This document shows positions 50,783 to 61,630 of a stretch of 64,000 nucleotides of DNA, piece by piece. This DNA is from Onchocerca lupi (Eukaryota > Nematoda > Chromadorea > Rhabditida > Onchocercidae): NCBI GenBank assembly GCA_028564675.1, contig JAOVVO010000185.1:58834-122833 (forward strand), read 5' to 3'. The notes under the pieces are model-generated. The model searched no databases. It was not told the origin of the DNA and was given only the letters and a program-made list of their open reading frames with translations. Every line of letters begins with the position of its first letter. Position 1 is the first letter of the stretch. The translations under genes and the position numbers were made by a program.

Positions 50783-51645
50783 ATGCCGGTGAAAATCGAT
50801 ACTAACAAGGAAGGCGATGGTTAGTTTATTGTCTCACAGTTTGTTGTTAATGCTGTTCACAATTTCATAGTTCCTTTAGTTCATTTTCTGTTTTTTTGTT
50901 AGCACTATCTGATCTTTGATGGCGGATGCTTCCAATATTTTTTTTTGTTTGACTTATTTGAATCATATGAAGTGTAAACTCATTCATACTTTTGTATTGT
51001 ATAATAATACAAATTAATGAGATGCTTAGTTCAAGTATACAAGAGAAATGAAATGTTTTGACTGATTTTTAAGGATTAAAATCTTGATATTTTCAGGCAA
51101 AACATTTCCGAAAGCAGGGCAAACCGTAACTTGCCACTATGTTTTGACTTTGGAAAATGGAAAGGAAGTAAAGTTTTTAATCATTTCAAACATTCCATTG
51201 TAATTCTTTTCCTTATAATCGTATTTTTTAATATTTTTGATTTTTCAATGTTTAAATAGAACCGTCTTTAGGTAGACAGTTCACGTTCACGCGGTAAGCC
51301 ATTCAAATTCAAGATCGGCTGTGGTGAAGTCATCAAAGGATGGGACGAAGGTGTTGCAAAGGTTTTATTTCTCAAATATATTTAAATTTATTGCTGGGAT
51401 ATCTTCCAGTTTTAGCTTCTTAAATTTTGTTAATGTCTTCAATAACAATAATAGTTTAGATGTTGGACAAATTAGAAGGCTTATGAAAATTAAACTTAAA
51501 AATATATAATTTATAGATGTCTGTTGGCCAGCGTGCAAAGTTGACAGTTTCATCAGATCTTGGATATGGTAATCGAGGAATTCCAGGCGCTATACCACCA
51601 AATTCAACTCTAATTTTTGATGTTGAACTTCTTGGTGTGGAGTAA
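50783..51645 (+). CDS. fkb-2: FKBP12-type peptidyl-prolyl cis-trans isomerase
   Basis: A small cytosolic prolyl isomerase, the FK506/rapamycin-binding family. Exons: 50783..50819, 51097..51167, 51272..51361, 51517..51645 (327 nt, 108 aa, the usual FKBP12 length). A TTCAG one base before the ATG is a likely spliced-leader acceptor. Conserved pieces: DGKTFPKAGQTVTCHY, VDSSRSRGKPFKF, GEVIKGWDEGVAKMSVGQRA, IPPNSTLIFDVELL. Binding-pocket residues seen are Y27, D38, F47, E55, V56, I57, W60, Y83 and F100. Differences from human FKBP12: V37 where the human protein has the pocket phenylalanine (F36 in mature numbering), VLT in place of TGM after HY (28-30), and Ile in place of His87. Isomerase function is expected, but ligand affinity may differ. 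The symbol is taken from the C. elegans FKBP12-like gene and is tentative; the family call is firm. Confidence 0.95.
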
Positions 51646-53128
51646 ATGGAATTGCTGACTTCGTCATGTCGTTCAGTCGCTGCCATCTACCTCTAATTAT
51701 CTCTGATTGTCTTCAACCTTTGTTTAAAAGTAGTAAAAGATAATTTATATTATTTTCCCTTCGGAACGATTCAAAATTGAGGTCGAAGCTTAAAATTAAT
51801 TTCTAGATTTTTCGTGAGATTTCAAATTTCTATTTGAAATATGCATGTGTGATTCTTTTAACCCTTCTTTCTTTCGTTTGCACTTGTTTTATTTTCCCTC
51901 CCAACTTAGTAATCCATAATCTGTTATTGATCAGAATATCGTTGGCAGCTACTTGCTGTGTTGTTCTTCCACATTGACATGCTGATGAAGTTTGTTTTAT
52001 ATCCTTAAGATGTTATGCTTAATGCCATTAAGAAAATTTTATCTCCAACTATAATTTATTGTTGGAAATTAAATAGCTTTTGTTATAATCTTTCGGTATC
52101 CTTCTGTTTTATTTGTAATTCTCAAATTAAAAGAAACTTTTTTTTTCTTTTGGTAAAAAAATGTTAAATTTGCTTCATTTTACAAGCTTTCTTTCTTATT
52201 CATTGTGTGGTTTAATTTCAATTATAGTAGAAAAAGAATCATTTTCTGGAAAATTTATATTATAAGTTTTTGCGTATAATTACATAACAAAGCAAGAAAT
52301 AGACATCATTTTAAATCAGTAAAAGAAAAATAGCTGGATGATAATTAAAAATCCAGAAACCTCAAATCTTAGGAACAAAAATTGATAATTCTCGACCACG
52401 TGATGTTTCTCTTTTTTCTTTTTTCTCCAAAAAGTGGTGATCTTTGTTTTAAAATTATGCTACAATACCAGAAATTACCGGCTGAGTAATTCAGATTCTT
52501 AATCAGTCTATGAACGATGTGTTGCGTATTCTCATTTTGTCTCAAGTGAACCTGAATCTTGTTGATGCAGTTCAGATCTATCTTATCAACACATAAAATA
52601 CCGTTAATTTGGGAATTCACTATTTCTTATTACTGGATTCTTGACTATAGGTTATTCGCTTTTGGAGTTAAAAAAGGCTAAAGGTGGTATAATAAAGCAA
52701 AAATAAGTTAAAAGGAAATCGATAATGAAGTATATTTTCAGAATCTATGTTAATGTTGGATTGATAACAGTGTCTTAGTTGTTGAAAAGCTCGAACGAAA
52801 TGTTTTATGAAATGTGGAATCAGCGGTTATTTCAAATTATTAGGAAAAGTCAATATTTATTGAGTGTTACACCATCCACTTCGTTAATTCGTCCAGGTGA
52901 ATTTCAGTAGACAGAAATGAAGATTCTTATATTAATTGGGAATGTAGGTAACTGGGATTAAGAGCTGCACGATCCTATAATTGTTTGAATGAAATGAAAC
53001 TGTTTAATAATTGAAACTTATTTAACAATTTGTTAGAAACGAAATCGAAAGACAATATGTTAAGCGGCGAGAATGCTGACCGATATATTTCGAATTGTTT
53101 TAAATCTCATTTCTCATTTGTATATGAC
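51646..53128. other. Intergenic between FKBP and NFU1
   Basis: About 1.5 kb, AT-rich, containing the FKBP 3' UTR. No coding segment, RNA gene or repeat is supported. Confidence 0.5.
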
Positions 53129-54564
53129 ATGCTTTTTTTCCGAGCACTGAAAACTTTTTTCGATAATCATAATGAAAAGAGTACATAGCAGAGTTACCGT
53201 ACACGAAAGCGAAATCTATAAATTGGCCAAATCAATTTTCTAATTATTTCCAAGAATTTATTGTTTATTTTCTCTTCTTCTCAGTCAATAAACAAAAAAA
53301 AAGAAAGAAAAAATTGCAGCTCGAAATATGTTTATCCAGGTGCAAGAGACTCCTAATCCAGCAACTCTAAAGTTTATTCCTGGTAAAACAATTATGGGGA
53401 AAGGTAAAGGAACACTTAATTTCACTAACTTCTTGTCTGCAAAGAGAAGTCCTTTGGCCATGTAAGCTTTAATATTATCTGTTTTCATCTGAAATTTTGT
53501 ACAGATCATGATGCTTATTATTGTTTACTATTTTGCCATCTATTTGGATGTCATCATTTTTACTAGCGAATCAACGAAAACAAAATCCGAAAATTTTGTC
53601 AATTCAGTCGAAATTTCTGCATATGTAAACTGACAGTAATCTAATGAAGATAAAAATGAAATTACTTCCGAATATTAATTTTTTTTTATAGGCAGTTATT
53701 CCGGATTAATGGTGTGAAAAGCATTTTTTTTGGCGAGAACTATGTTACGATTACAAAAGAAAATGAAATCGATGACTGGGCACTTTTAAAACCTGAAATT
53801 TTCGCAGTACTTATGGATTATCTGCAATCCGAGAAACCAATCGTAAATGAAGGTGACATGCCAAAAAGTCCTGAAGATACTGGTGAGTTTTTCGGATTTT
53901 TAAATAGTATTTTTGTATTAGAGAAAAAAGAAAGCGTTCATTTCAGATGTATTTTGTTTTAACTTTCTAGTTCATATGTTTACCAAAATTATGTTCTCGA
54001 TATTTAAGAAATACATCCGGAGGATAGCGATACAGTTGCAATGATCAAGGAATTGTTAGAATGTCGTATAAAACCAATGGTGCAAGAAGATGGCGGTGAT
54101 GTGATATATAAAGGTTTCCATGATGGTGTAGTGCATCTTAAAATGCAGGTAACGAGATATACCAAAAGTTGAGCTACAAAAAACTTAGAATTTTCGTGAA
54201 AAATTTTCTTGTATGGCTTTGCTATTTGCCGTTCTCGTAATGCTCATATTCTTAATTTTTACATATTGATTTTATCTTTTACATTAGAAATACTATGCTC
54301 TTTTTTTAAATTGCAAGCAAATGATTTAGTTTTCCAATAGTTTGTGGTAACAGTAATACCTTTTAGGGATCGTGTACGGGTTGCCCAAGTTCATCGGTGA
54401 CACTTCAGTCCGGTATCAAAAACATGCTACAGTTTTATGTGCCTGAAGTTAAAGATGTCATAGAGGTGAAAGATGAGGCAGATGATGTTTTGGATTCGGC
54501 TTTCGATGATCTGATGGGCAAAATTAAAGTAAAACCGAACCCAAATGAGCAAAGTAAAGAATGA
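53129..54564 (+). CDS. nfu-1: NFU1 iron-sulfur cluster scaffold protein
   Basis: NFU1 delivers [4Fe-4S] clusters in mitochondria, to lipoic acid synthase and respiratory complexes. Exons: 53129..53180 (tentative), 53320..53461, 53692..53882, 54009..54148, 54367..54564 (723 nt, 240 aa). The N-terminal NFU domain reads MFIQVQETPNPATLKFIPG, then INGVKSIFFGENYVTITKEN. The C-terminal NifU domain reads IKPMVQEDGGDVIYKGFHDG and then GSCTGCPSSSVTL, with the cluster-binding CxxC (C178/C181 in the long form). Exon 1 would encode MLFFRALKTFFDNHNEK, rich in Phe and basic residues like a mitochondrial presequence; its donor GTACAT joins in phase. Alternatively, trans-splicing at TTGCAG (53314-53319) would start translation at the ATG at 53328, giving 220 aa that begin MFIQ. 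Both are possible. The family call is firm; the N-terminus is not. Confidence 0.94.
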
Positions 54565-55608
54565 ATCTCTTTCACTTCTATTTTAGAATACTTTGAGTAT
54601 GCAATAATAAATTAAGAATGTCGATTGACGATCGAAAGTGAAGAAATAGAATATGTCTTTGCTGCACTTTTATATTTTTGAATAATTTTTGCAGTTTAAT
54701 TTTATCCATAGAGAAAAATGATGTCTTTATGGACAATCTATTTTCCATTGTTGTGAGATTTTGGTAATAATAATAACTTTTAATGATCGCTACTGCTGAA
54801 TGTTGATGCCAAAAGTTCAGTAAAGTGAATTAATCATGCTTACTACATCTCATGCACAAAGTCTAGCGAACACAAACTCCAGAAACTTCACTTACTGTCA
54901 GGGATGGAGTCTTGTGAGCAACATCTGAGTCTGTAGTTTATAATAAGAGATTTATTCTCTCTTTGCATCGATAAATTTCATTGATGCAAACATATATTCA
55001 CTGCCCTGATTTATGCCACATAAATTTTGCTTGATTTATTCTAGTTTCTTCATATTTTAAATAAAAATGATTAATATTTCACACACATAAATAAGTTAAA
55101 ATCAAAATAGATCTTTCTAATGATTTTTCTCAAATAAATAATTTTTTAAGATTGGGTCATTATAGAAGACATTTTTAATATTCACATAAAAAAAGAAGCT
55201 TTCCAAATGCTTATCAAACATCAATACTCTCACTACTTTCCAGTATAGCTTTAATAGCCAAATCTTTCATCGGGAATTGCTTTTCATAGCTTCTTTACCC
55301 TTACAATACATCCATTGGTTATGGAGCGGATGTTTTATTCTCCAGAATAATTCATCACTGCATTTCGCCTCTGAATTATTGCTGCTGATGCATGAATTCA
55401 AAACAGTGGTCCTACTTTGCTGTGAAGTTTTTAATCCTTGATTTTTTATTTAAAGTAATAAAAGCTGTCGAAGTGGAACTATTATTTAGAGATATTGTTA
55501 TTCACTTGATGAATCAATCTCATTCTCATTTAAAACGAAAATTTAAACAATCTGAGTAACATATTTATAATCCTAGTTTAAATTAAACATTCTATTTCGA
55601 TCAATTCA

Positions 55609-55652
<44 letters not shown>

Positions 55653-57026
55653 GCGACACGTTTAGAGATTTTACATATTTCATTTCTGTTTAAAGATGCA
55701 TTTGCATTTAGCTTAGACAGCATTCTGCCCCAATTAAATTTTTTTTTTTAATTCGAATGTTTTCAAAAATAAAAAAAAGAATCATTAAAAATATTTGGTC
55801 TATCCAGTAACGATGTTATGCGAACAATTTATTTTTCATGATTGGATATTTAGATTTCATGTGAATGCATTCAGTAGATACTAATAATCGTTTCAACAAT
55901 TTGATCTGAGCTAACTTCTATAGTAAACTTTTCAATAGTAAATAGAAGAAATTGTTCAATAAGAGTTTAATAAATTTCTGGCAAATATTAAATCCGTTAT
56001 CAATGGATGAAATTTAAGGGGGATACTCACAAAATGCTTAAACATTCTTTCAAAAATGGCTTCATATTTTGAAATTTTGTTTTTTGAAGAGATGATTTAG
56101 CTAAAAGATTCAAGGCATTTAATAATGTCAGCTCCGGATCATTCTTGAACTACCGTCTGAATTAAACTAGGGTCAAGAGTGCTAGTGAGATGGGATAATT
56201 GAAACTTTCGGAAAAGATAAAATCTGATGCAGTAGACTGTCCGATTTTCAATTTCCTTTTCTAGAATTTAATTAAACAGAACTGAAAAAATAACATGTGA
56301 GCAATATTCAATAATAGTAAAAGTTTTCCAGATTTAAGATTTAATATTAAAAAGTTCGTGATTTTTCCCGCAAATTTCAAACCTATAATCTCTATAGTCT
56401 AAGCGTAATGACAAAACTTATAACAAAAACTTTTGAAGTTTGTTACTCTCCATATTACAGACTAAAATTTTGATGGACCGAAATTAAAGCAAGCAAACTT
56501 TAAGAGTAGTTGTGATTTCTTCGATATGTGATTTATTGTTTCCTATGTTTATTGAGACATTTGTGTTCCGTATCTTCTCCGGAATGATATCAGTCCAATT
56601 AAACATTCTGAGACATCATACGACTCATACGAATTATGACGCTGCACATACTTATTTGTTTTCATGTGACAAGTAATTTAAGTAATAGTCACGTGTCGTG
56701 TTTGGCGCAAGTGAGGCGATAAAACAAAGCTGGATCAAAATGTATATTTATATATATATATATATATGCATGAGAAAACTGCGGAAAAAAATATATATAT
56801 GGGGGATGGAGAGTTTTAATTTCTAACTCTATTTAAGTAGAGTTATAGTTTAAATGAATTAGTATGAATACCGCACGAAAGAAATGAAGCAATGGAAAGA
56901 TATCTTTTTGTTATCAGTGATATTACTGATCTCACTTACTGTCTCTCTTCATTGCATAACGCGGTACTCCGTCTGAACTTACTTTAATATTCGTCCTGCT
57001 TTCGCACGGAGTACTTCGTGATATTG
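54565..57026. other. Intergenic between NFU1 and the XRCC1 relic
   Basis: About 2.5 kb, AT-rich, no supported gene. It contains the NFU1 3' UTR, a 38-nt T run and a short (TA)n tract near 56748-56766. Close to its right end is TCACGTGTCGTG (near 56690-56701), holding a CACGTG E-box. A 9-bp inverted repeat GTACTCCGT/ACGGAGTAC lies at 56964-56972 and 57006-57014, just upstream of the relic's first readable exon. Confidence 0.5.
55611..55648. repeat. Poly-T tract, 38 nt
   Basis: An uninterrupted run of T. Such a run could be the A-tail of a minus-strand retroposed copy, but no recognisable body lies next to it. Confidence 0.9.
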
Positions 57027-58122
57027 ATGGTGGAATTTAACCGTTTGCATGAATTTCAAGATAACAAACGGAGGAGTGCTTTCAGGCAGGCAGTAAAGAT
57101 AAAATTTATTGTATCATGGACCGATTCCGAACTTGATTTCGAAGCAGGTGACCTTGACAGTGGCAAAACTGGAAGAACGAAATGGAAATGGAAAGCAAGT
57201 ATTTCTGCTATCTAATAAGCGAATCGCTTTTCAAGTTCCTTTTTTTTATCTCGTTGCATCTCATTAAATTTCATTTGCACGATCATTGCGGAAATGTTTT
57301 CGTAACAATGTTTCCTTTACTCGTCATCTTTAATCAATTAATTATTTAAAAAATAGTATGCATTTGTTTTCAGTTGCTTCATCCAATGCAGTGATACTGC
57401 AGCAAAAAAAAGAATGTCAGATTAAGTCGATGGGTAGTGGTAACGAATTTATTGCTTTAATCTCAGTTCTTGTATCCAAATCATGTGATTCAGAACAAAA
57501 TTTTCAGGTAATTTATTTTGATAATAAGTTTCAAGCGGAATGTTGGAACGCATGAGATATAAAACTACATATAGCTAGTATATTTTAGACTGTGCTGCCA
57601 TGATTTTCATTCATGGACCCAATGGAGAGTCGTTTAAAGAAAAATGTAATTGTTGTAAGAATGTTCCACGAAAACGATATGATTATAGTCACCACAAAAC
57701 AACTGGGATGTTGTGAAGGTCAGTTATTGGTTTTTTAGCTTTAATTATATTAAAGAAGAAACTGAAAAAATATAATCATCATTCGGATTCGAACTTTCAT
57801 ATTTGCAATATTATTATTCATATTTGTTGTTTACAGTTTTACTTCTTCCTAAAAGGATAGAATTCGTTGATAGAAACAGTCTTTTATTTCTATTACTTAA
57901 TAATGAAGGAAATATCCTGTATTTTCATGCTATTCTAGATATATTTCTTGATTTTTTCAAAATTTTCTTCTAGATAGTTTGTACGCAGCCGTTCAACCAA
58001 TGTTGCGTTATGGCATTTCATTTGTCAATATAACTGTTGAAAATTTAGAAACCATTGACACTTCATATCATTTACAAAATATTCAAGTTTTGCAAGTTCT
58101 ATTCCGAGAATTGCCTTCATGA
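57027..58122 (+). pseudogene. XRCC1 pseudogene, N-terminal-domain part
   Basis: XRCC1 is the scaffold of DNA single-strand-break repair. Four exon-like blocks read collinearly with the XRCC1 N-terminal domain: 57027..57198 (KIKFIVSWTDSE, ending TKWKWKA), 57374..57507 (AVILQQKKECQIKSMGSGNE and ALISVLVSKSCDSEQNFQ), 57589..57718 (TVLP, stop, FSFMDPMESR, VVRMFHEND) and 57974..58122 (AAVQPMLRYGISFVNI). These correspond to the vertebrate blocks around VVLQLEKEEQIHSVDIGN, SSFMSPSESR, RVRMFGPD and FGLSFVRFHS. The junctions join in phase (donors GTATTT, GTAATT, GTCAGT). A TGA at 57601-57603 interrupts the third block in frame, and the tryptophan expected in LGCCE is missing. A DNA-repair scaffold cannot be made from this copy as written. 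The downstream half lies beyond a retrotransposon remnant. The first exon boundary is approximate, and the final 35 or so codons before TGA 58120-58122 have no clear counterpart. Confidence 0.78.
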
Positions 58123-58716
58123 CACATGAAAGCAATAAGTGATGTTCTCGGGATTGGTGAAGAGATGTTCATATAAGTTTCAGGAACCAAATACGGCTGT
58201 TACTCAATGTTTTCTTAGAATACATTATATTCAAAAGTGATATGTAGTTATTTTGTATATTAAATATTATGTTATCACTGATTATTTAGTTGGATCTAGT
58301 TGCTTTTTATCAGTTTTTAAATTTAATCATAGTTTTCAACATAATCATACTTCTTTAGATATATTTTGCCACAAAGGAGCAAAAAGAAAAATGGTGTTGA
58401 TGGAAAAGGAGAGAACCAAGCAAAATTGCAATAATTCACCAAAAACTGAGATAAAATCATGATTTAATGATATCTTCAACATAAGATATATTAATTCAAC
58501 ATGGGCATTATTTTTCAGCTAGTGATTTCTGTTACTTGTTTCATAGTGAGCTATAGAATTCAGGGCACTGTACGAATTATTATATCCTCTATAAAATATT
58601 GACGTAAATTTAAACAATTGAAAGTACTAGAATCTTTCAAATTCCAACATTTGAAGTTGATTGAAAATAAGAAGAACGGAACTAATTTCGGGTTTCATCA
58701 CAGTATGAAGTAACAG
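58123..58716 (+). other. Likely former linker/intron of the XRCC1 relic
   Basis: No supported coding segment. A frame at 58253-58462 ends in a basic, Lys-rich stretch (KERTKQNCNNSPKTEIKS) that could be remains of the low-complexity linker between the N-terminal and BRCT domains of XRCC1, but this is guesswork. Confidence 0.3.
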
Positions 58717-58741
58717 ATCAAAGTAGTTCGTTGGAAGCTAT
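58717..58741. repeat. 25-bp direct repeat, left copy flanking the retroelement
   Basis: Pairs with 60053-60077 (24 of 25 bases identical; core AGTTCGTTGGAAGCTAT). The copies bracket the BEL/Pao-like remnant almost exactly. This is longer than the usual 4-6 bp target-site duplication. Confidence 0.85.
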
Positions 58742-60052
58742 TTGCTATCCCTTCGAAGGGAAATTATGAAGCTCCTTAGCGAGGTGAAAGAAATGGATTG
58801 GGAACCAATCGACCAACATATAACAAGTGAAAAACAATGTGAACAGTATGAAAATCGAAAGAATATAATTGATGACAAGATGGAAAGAATTGAAATACAT
58901 GTCCAAATGCTCGTGAATATCAACAATAAATGGCTGAATTGACATAGTGGAAGACGCGCAAGGAACATTGGACTTAATGAAGGAAAAAAAGCATTGTTAA
59001 TCTTGCCCAGACACTAGAAAAGTACTGGAGCAATCGAATGAATACATTACGGATTTGAAAAGAAACCAGTGCACGCAAATACAGATCGACAATTGCGGAT
59101 GGCAGAAAAAAGAAAATCATCAGCCCTATCCGTAAGAAAGTGGCAGGAATCAGAGGAATGCAAAGTTCCAAGAGAAATCAAGAAAAGGAGTCTAAACCAA
59201 AATTCAAGAAAGGAAAAGAAAATCAAACAAGAAGAATAGATCAATTTTAGGGAATCTCGACAAGATCTGTGGAAATTGGCAAGCATAAAATAGAGATAAG
59301 GTAGCAAGAATCGCATTAGTGAAGATACCCAATGGGAAATTCCCAGTGAGATCATTGGACACAGTATACTCTCTAGAAATTGACGACACAATGAGCATGG
59401 TTGGAGAAGAGATAGAGAATGACCCAAAGAAGCGAGAAGGAATACACGAAGAAAATGAATCCGAATCCAGACGAAAATGTAGCTTCAAGGATAAGGAGTG
59501 CCATTAGAAAATGATCGCTGCTGAAGAAGACTCCGCCTGAAGGCATTGACCATTCATAAGGCAACGCGGGAGATCAGGCAAGGGGAGGAGCCCCGAAAGG
59601 ATTTAAAAGATCAGGATTTCGGGATCTAGTTTTACACCGGCACAGGTCAGTAGTAACACACTTCAAATTCGACAGTTCAAGTTCCGAGTTTTTACACCGA
59701 CACAGCGATAGCAACAGCTCGGAGTTCAAAGCGACACAGCAGCAACAGCAATCGACAATTCAGTTGTGCCGTATTCATAAGAGCAGTAATTTAGCAGGAG
59801 CATCATCAATAATGGAGCGAGGAAAGAACGACAGTTACAAAGGGTAGATATATATTTTACACATCTAGACGACTTTTGATTCTTACTATAATTTATTTAA
59901 TTTTTACTACGGTTTAAGCGCGATATTGTGTATAATATCGTACAAACTCAATAAAGCCTTTTGCTAACTTAGCTGGGTTACAATAGCAAGAAGAAGCAAT
60001 CTCCAATCTAACCAGACTACGATCCAAATTACAAGCTACTAGATTTTTTTTA
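58742..60052 (+). mobile_element. BEL/Pao-like LTR retrotransposon remnant (internally deleted)
   Basis: Three pieces stand in normal order but with most of the interior missing. (1) 58742-58942: an open frame resembling the start of a Pao-type gag, an acidic/basic coiled-coil-like segment (VKEMDWEPIDQHITSEKQ, then MERIEIHVQML, INNKWLN) ending in a stop. (2) About 58980-59290: purine-rich frame-broken coding debris. (3) 59290-59507: a frame with VARIALVKIPNGKFPVRSLD and TVYSLEID, matching the typical end of BEL/Pao polyproteins (a Pro-Asn-Gly turn, R-S/P-L, then LYPLE). After it comes a non-coding, G+C-richer segment ending in AATAAA, as expected of a 3' LTR. Protease, reverse transcriptase, RNase H and most of integrase are absent, so it cannot move by itself. 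It sits between the two readable parts of the XRCC1 relic. Confidence 0.68.
59560..60035 (+). repeat. Putative 3' LTR of the BEL/Pao-like remnant
   Basis: Directly after the polyprotein end comes non-coding DNA with short internal repeats (TTTACACCGRCACAG twice; GCAACAG motifs) and an AATAAA polyadenylation signal at 59950-59955. No matching 5' LTR was found upstream, so boundaries are estimates and the LTR call rests on position and content only. Confidence 0.5.
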
Positions 60053-60077
60053 ATCAAAATAGTTCGTTGGAAGCTAT
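60053..60077. repeat. 25-bp direct repeat, right copy flanking the retroelement
   Basis: Partner of 58717-58741; the single difference is A for G at the seventh base. It immediately follows the presumed LTR end. Confidence 0.85.
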
Positions 60078-60262
60078 ATATGTAGGAAACAGAAAAAAAA
60101 AATTTCGAAACTAAGGAAACAGAAAATCATTGGTAAGAAGTCAGGAAAAGAAATTAGTATATTATCGGTTCTTTTTATTAAGTTTATGAGAAAGAAATTT
60201 TTTTCGCGGCATGGTAAGACGTTTTATTCAATCATTCTTGATTAAGAAATCATTTTTTGAAG

Positions 60263-60595
60263 ATATTGTATGGTGTAAAGTTTGCTGTCAGCGGTTACCA
60301 GAATCCTCGGCGAAGTATAATATGTGATAAAGCGAAAGAAATGGAAGCCATTTATGAAAACAATTAGTCTCCCAGATGTACACACCTTGTTTGTGCTTCC
60401 GAAATACGCCGGAATATCGTCAGATGGTTAGTCCTATCGAAATATTTTACATTTCAATATTTTTTTGTATTATCTTATTCTCCATTTACTTTAGGCATTT
60501 TTTTTTTTTCAGAGATAATTGTCACCGATAAATGGATGAGTATGTGTTATAGCAAGTGGAAGCGCCTTTGCGAAAAGCATTCTATTTTACTATAG
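60263..60595 (+). pseudogene. XRCC1 pseudogene, first BRCT-domain part
   Basis: Two blocks match the central BRCT domain (BRCT1) of XRCC1. 60263-60426 reads ILYGVKFAVSGYQNPRRS, ICDKAKEMEAIYENN, TAG stop, SPRCTHLVCA and then, only after a one-base frameshift near 60396, FRNTPEYRQM. The vertebrate protein has, in order, GVVVVLSGFQNPFRS, RDKALELGAKYRPDW, STHLICAFANTPKYSQV. The stop (TAG, 60365-60367) falls where XRCC1 has tryptophan, one base from TGG. A donor at 60427 and an acceptor at 60512 lead to 60515-60595, IIVTDKWMSMCYSKWKRL then a stop; this matches the final BRCT strand and helix (IVRKEWVLDCHRMRRRL) including its tryptophan. The stop and frameshift together mark it as decayed. The second BRCT domain was not found with confidence. 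Confidence 0.82.
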
Positions 60596-61588
60596 AGAGG
60601 AGAAATTTCTGAGATCTTATTGCACTAATTAGTTTTCTTATATTTACAGCTTACATGTTTACATATTTGTGTGGCAGAATTAGATGTAATTACTAAAAAT
60701 TCAGGTGAATATGATTGAATATGTTTCCGGATTTATCCTTAATTTTTATTTGTATTTGTGGTATTATTCGAAAAAGAATGTTTTGAAGATTTCATATGGA
60801 AAATTCTCTTATGTACTAGCGTTTTATTAAAAATTTGTTAATTTTCAATTATTCATTTGTAGACTATATTGATTTATTGAGTAACGTGACTTTTTTTTTA
60901 AAATTTACATCCAAATAAATTATAAACCATAGAAGCAAATAAGCTTTTAGGCTGAGTTGCATAATAATTTGATATTTCTTTGTTTCTGATACTTCGCCAG
61001 GAATATTTCATTTAATATTTATTCTTTGAAAATCATGAAAGAGAGCTACCTAGTTTTCTTGACATTGCCTGCTGAGTTTAAATATGACATTTCAATGTTA
61101 TAAAGTTTGGAAAGTTTCACTTTTATATGCAGAATGTATTTCCAACTAATTGATTGAAATTCCTCTTTTATAATTGTTTACTATAAATCAGTACTCACAG
61201 CTTTGCAAATATGTCTTTAAATTTTAATTTTCTGTTGATTGTGAGGATGAAATAAGTGTTATTATTTTCTATTTATGAATTAATGCAAATGATTTAAACG
61301 CATGCCTGTCATTGATGTACTAGTATCAGAAATATATTTGTAAATTCGTATTAACCGATGTTGCTAATGTCTATCTCTATAATTTTTTACCTATTATTGT
61401 TCTGGTATATTGGGATATTTTTTAATTTTGAAATTTTTGGATAAAAATGATAACATTTTTTCGTATTATTTTCGACGTTTATGTTGACTAGTTATTTCAA
61501 CTTCTGGATTTCTGATTAGGAACTGTGGAGATGTTTTTGTATTTTGCATACTAAAAATTATTTGAGAGCAGTGCTTATATATATATAT

Positions 61589-61630
<42 letters not shown>

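Noticed and set aside
58738..59564. Multiple long minus-strand frames rich in Phe/Leu/Ser
   Set aside because: They are antisense to the purine-rich retroelement coding debris, which leaves the opposite strand open.
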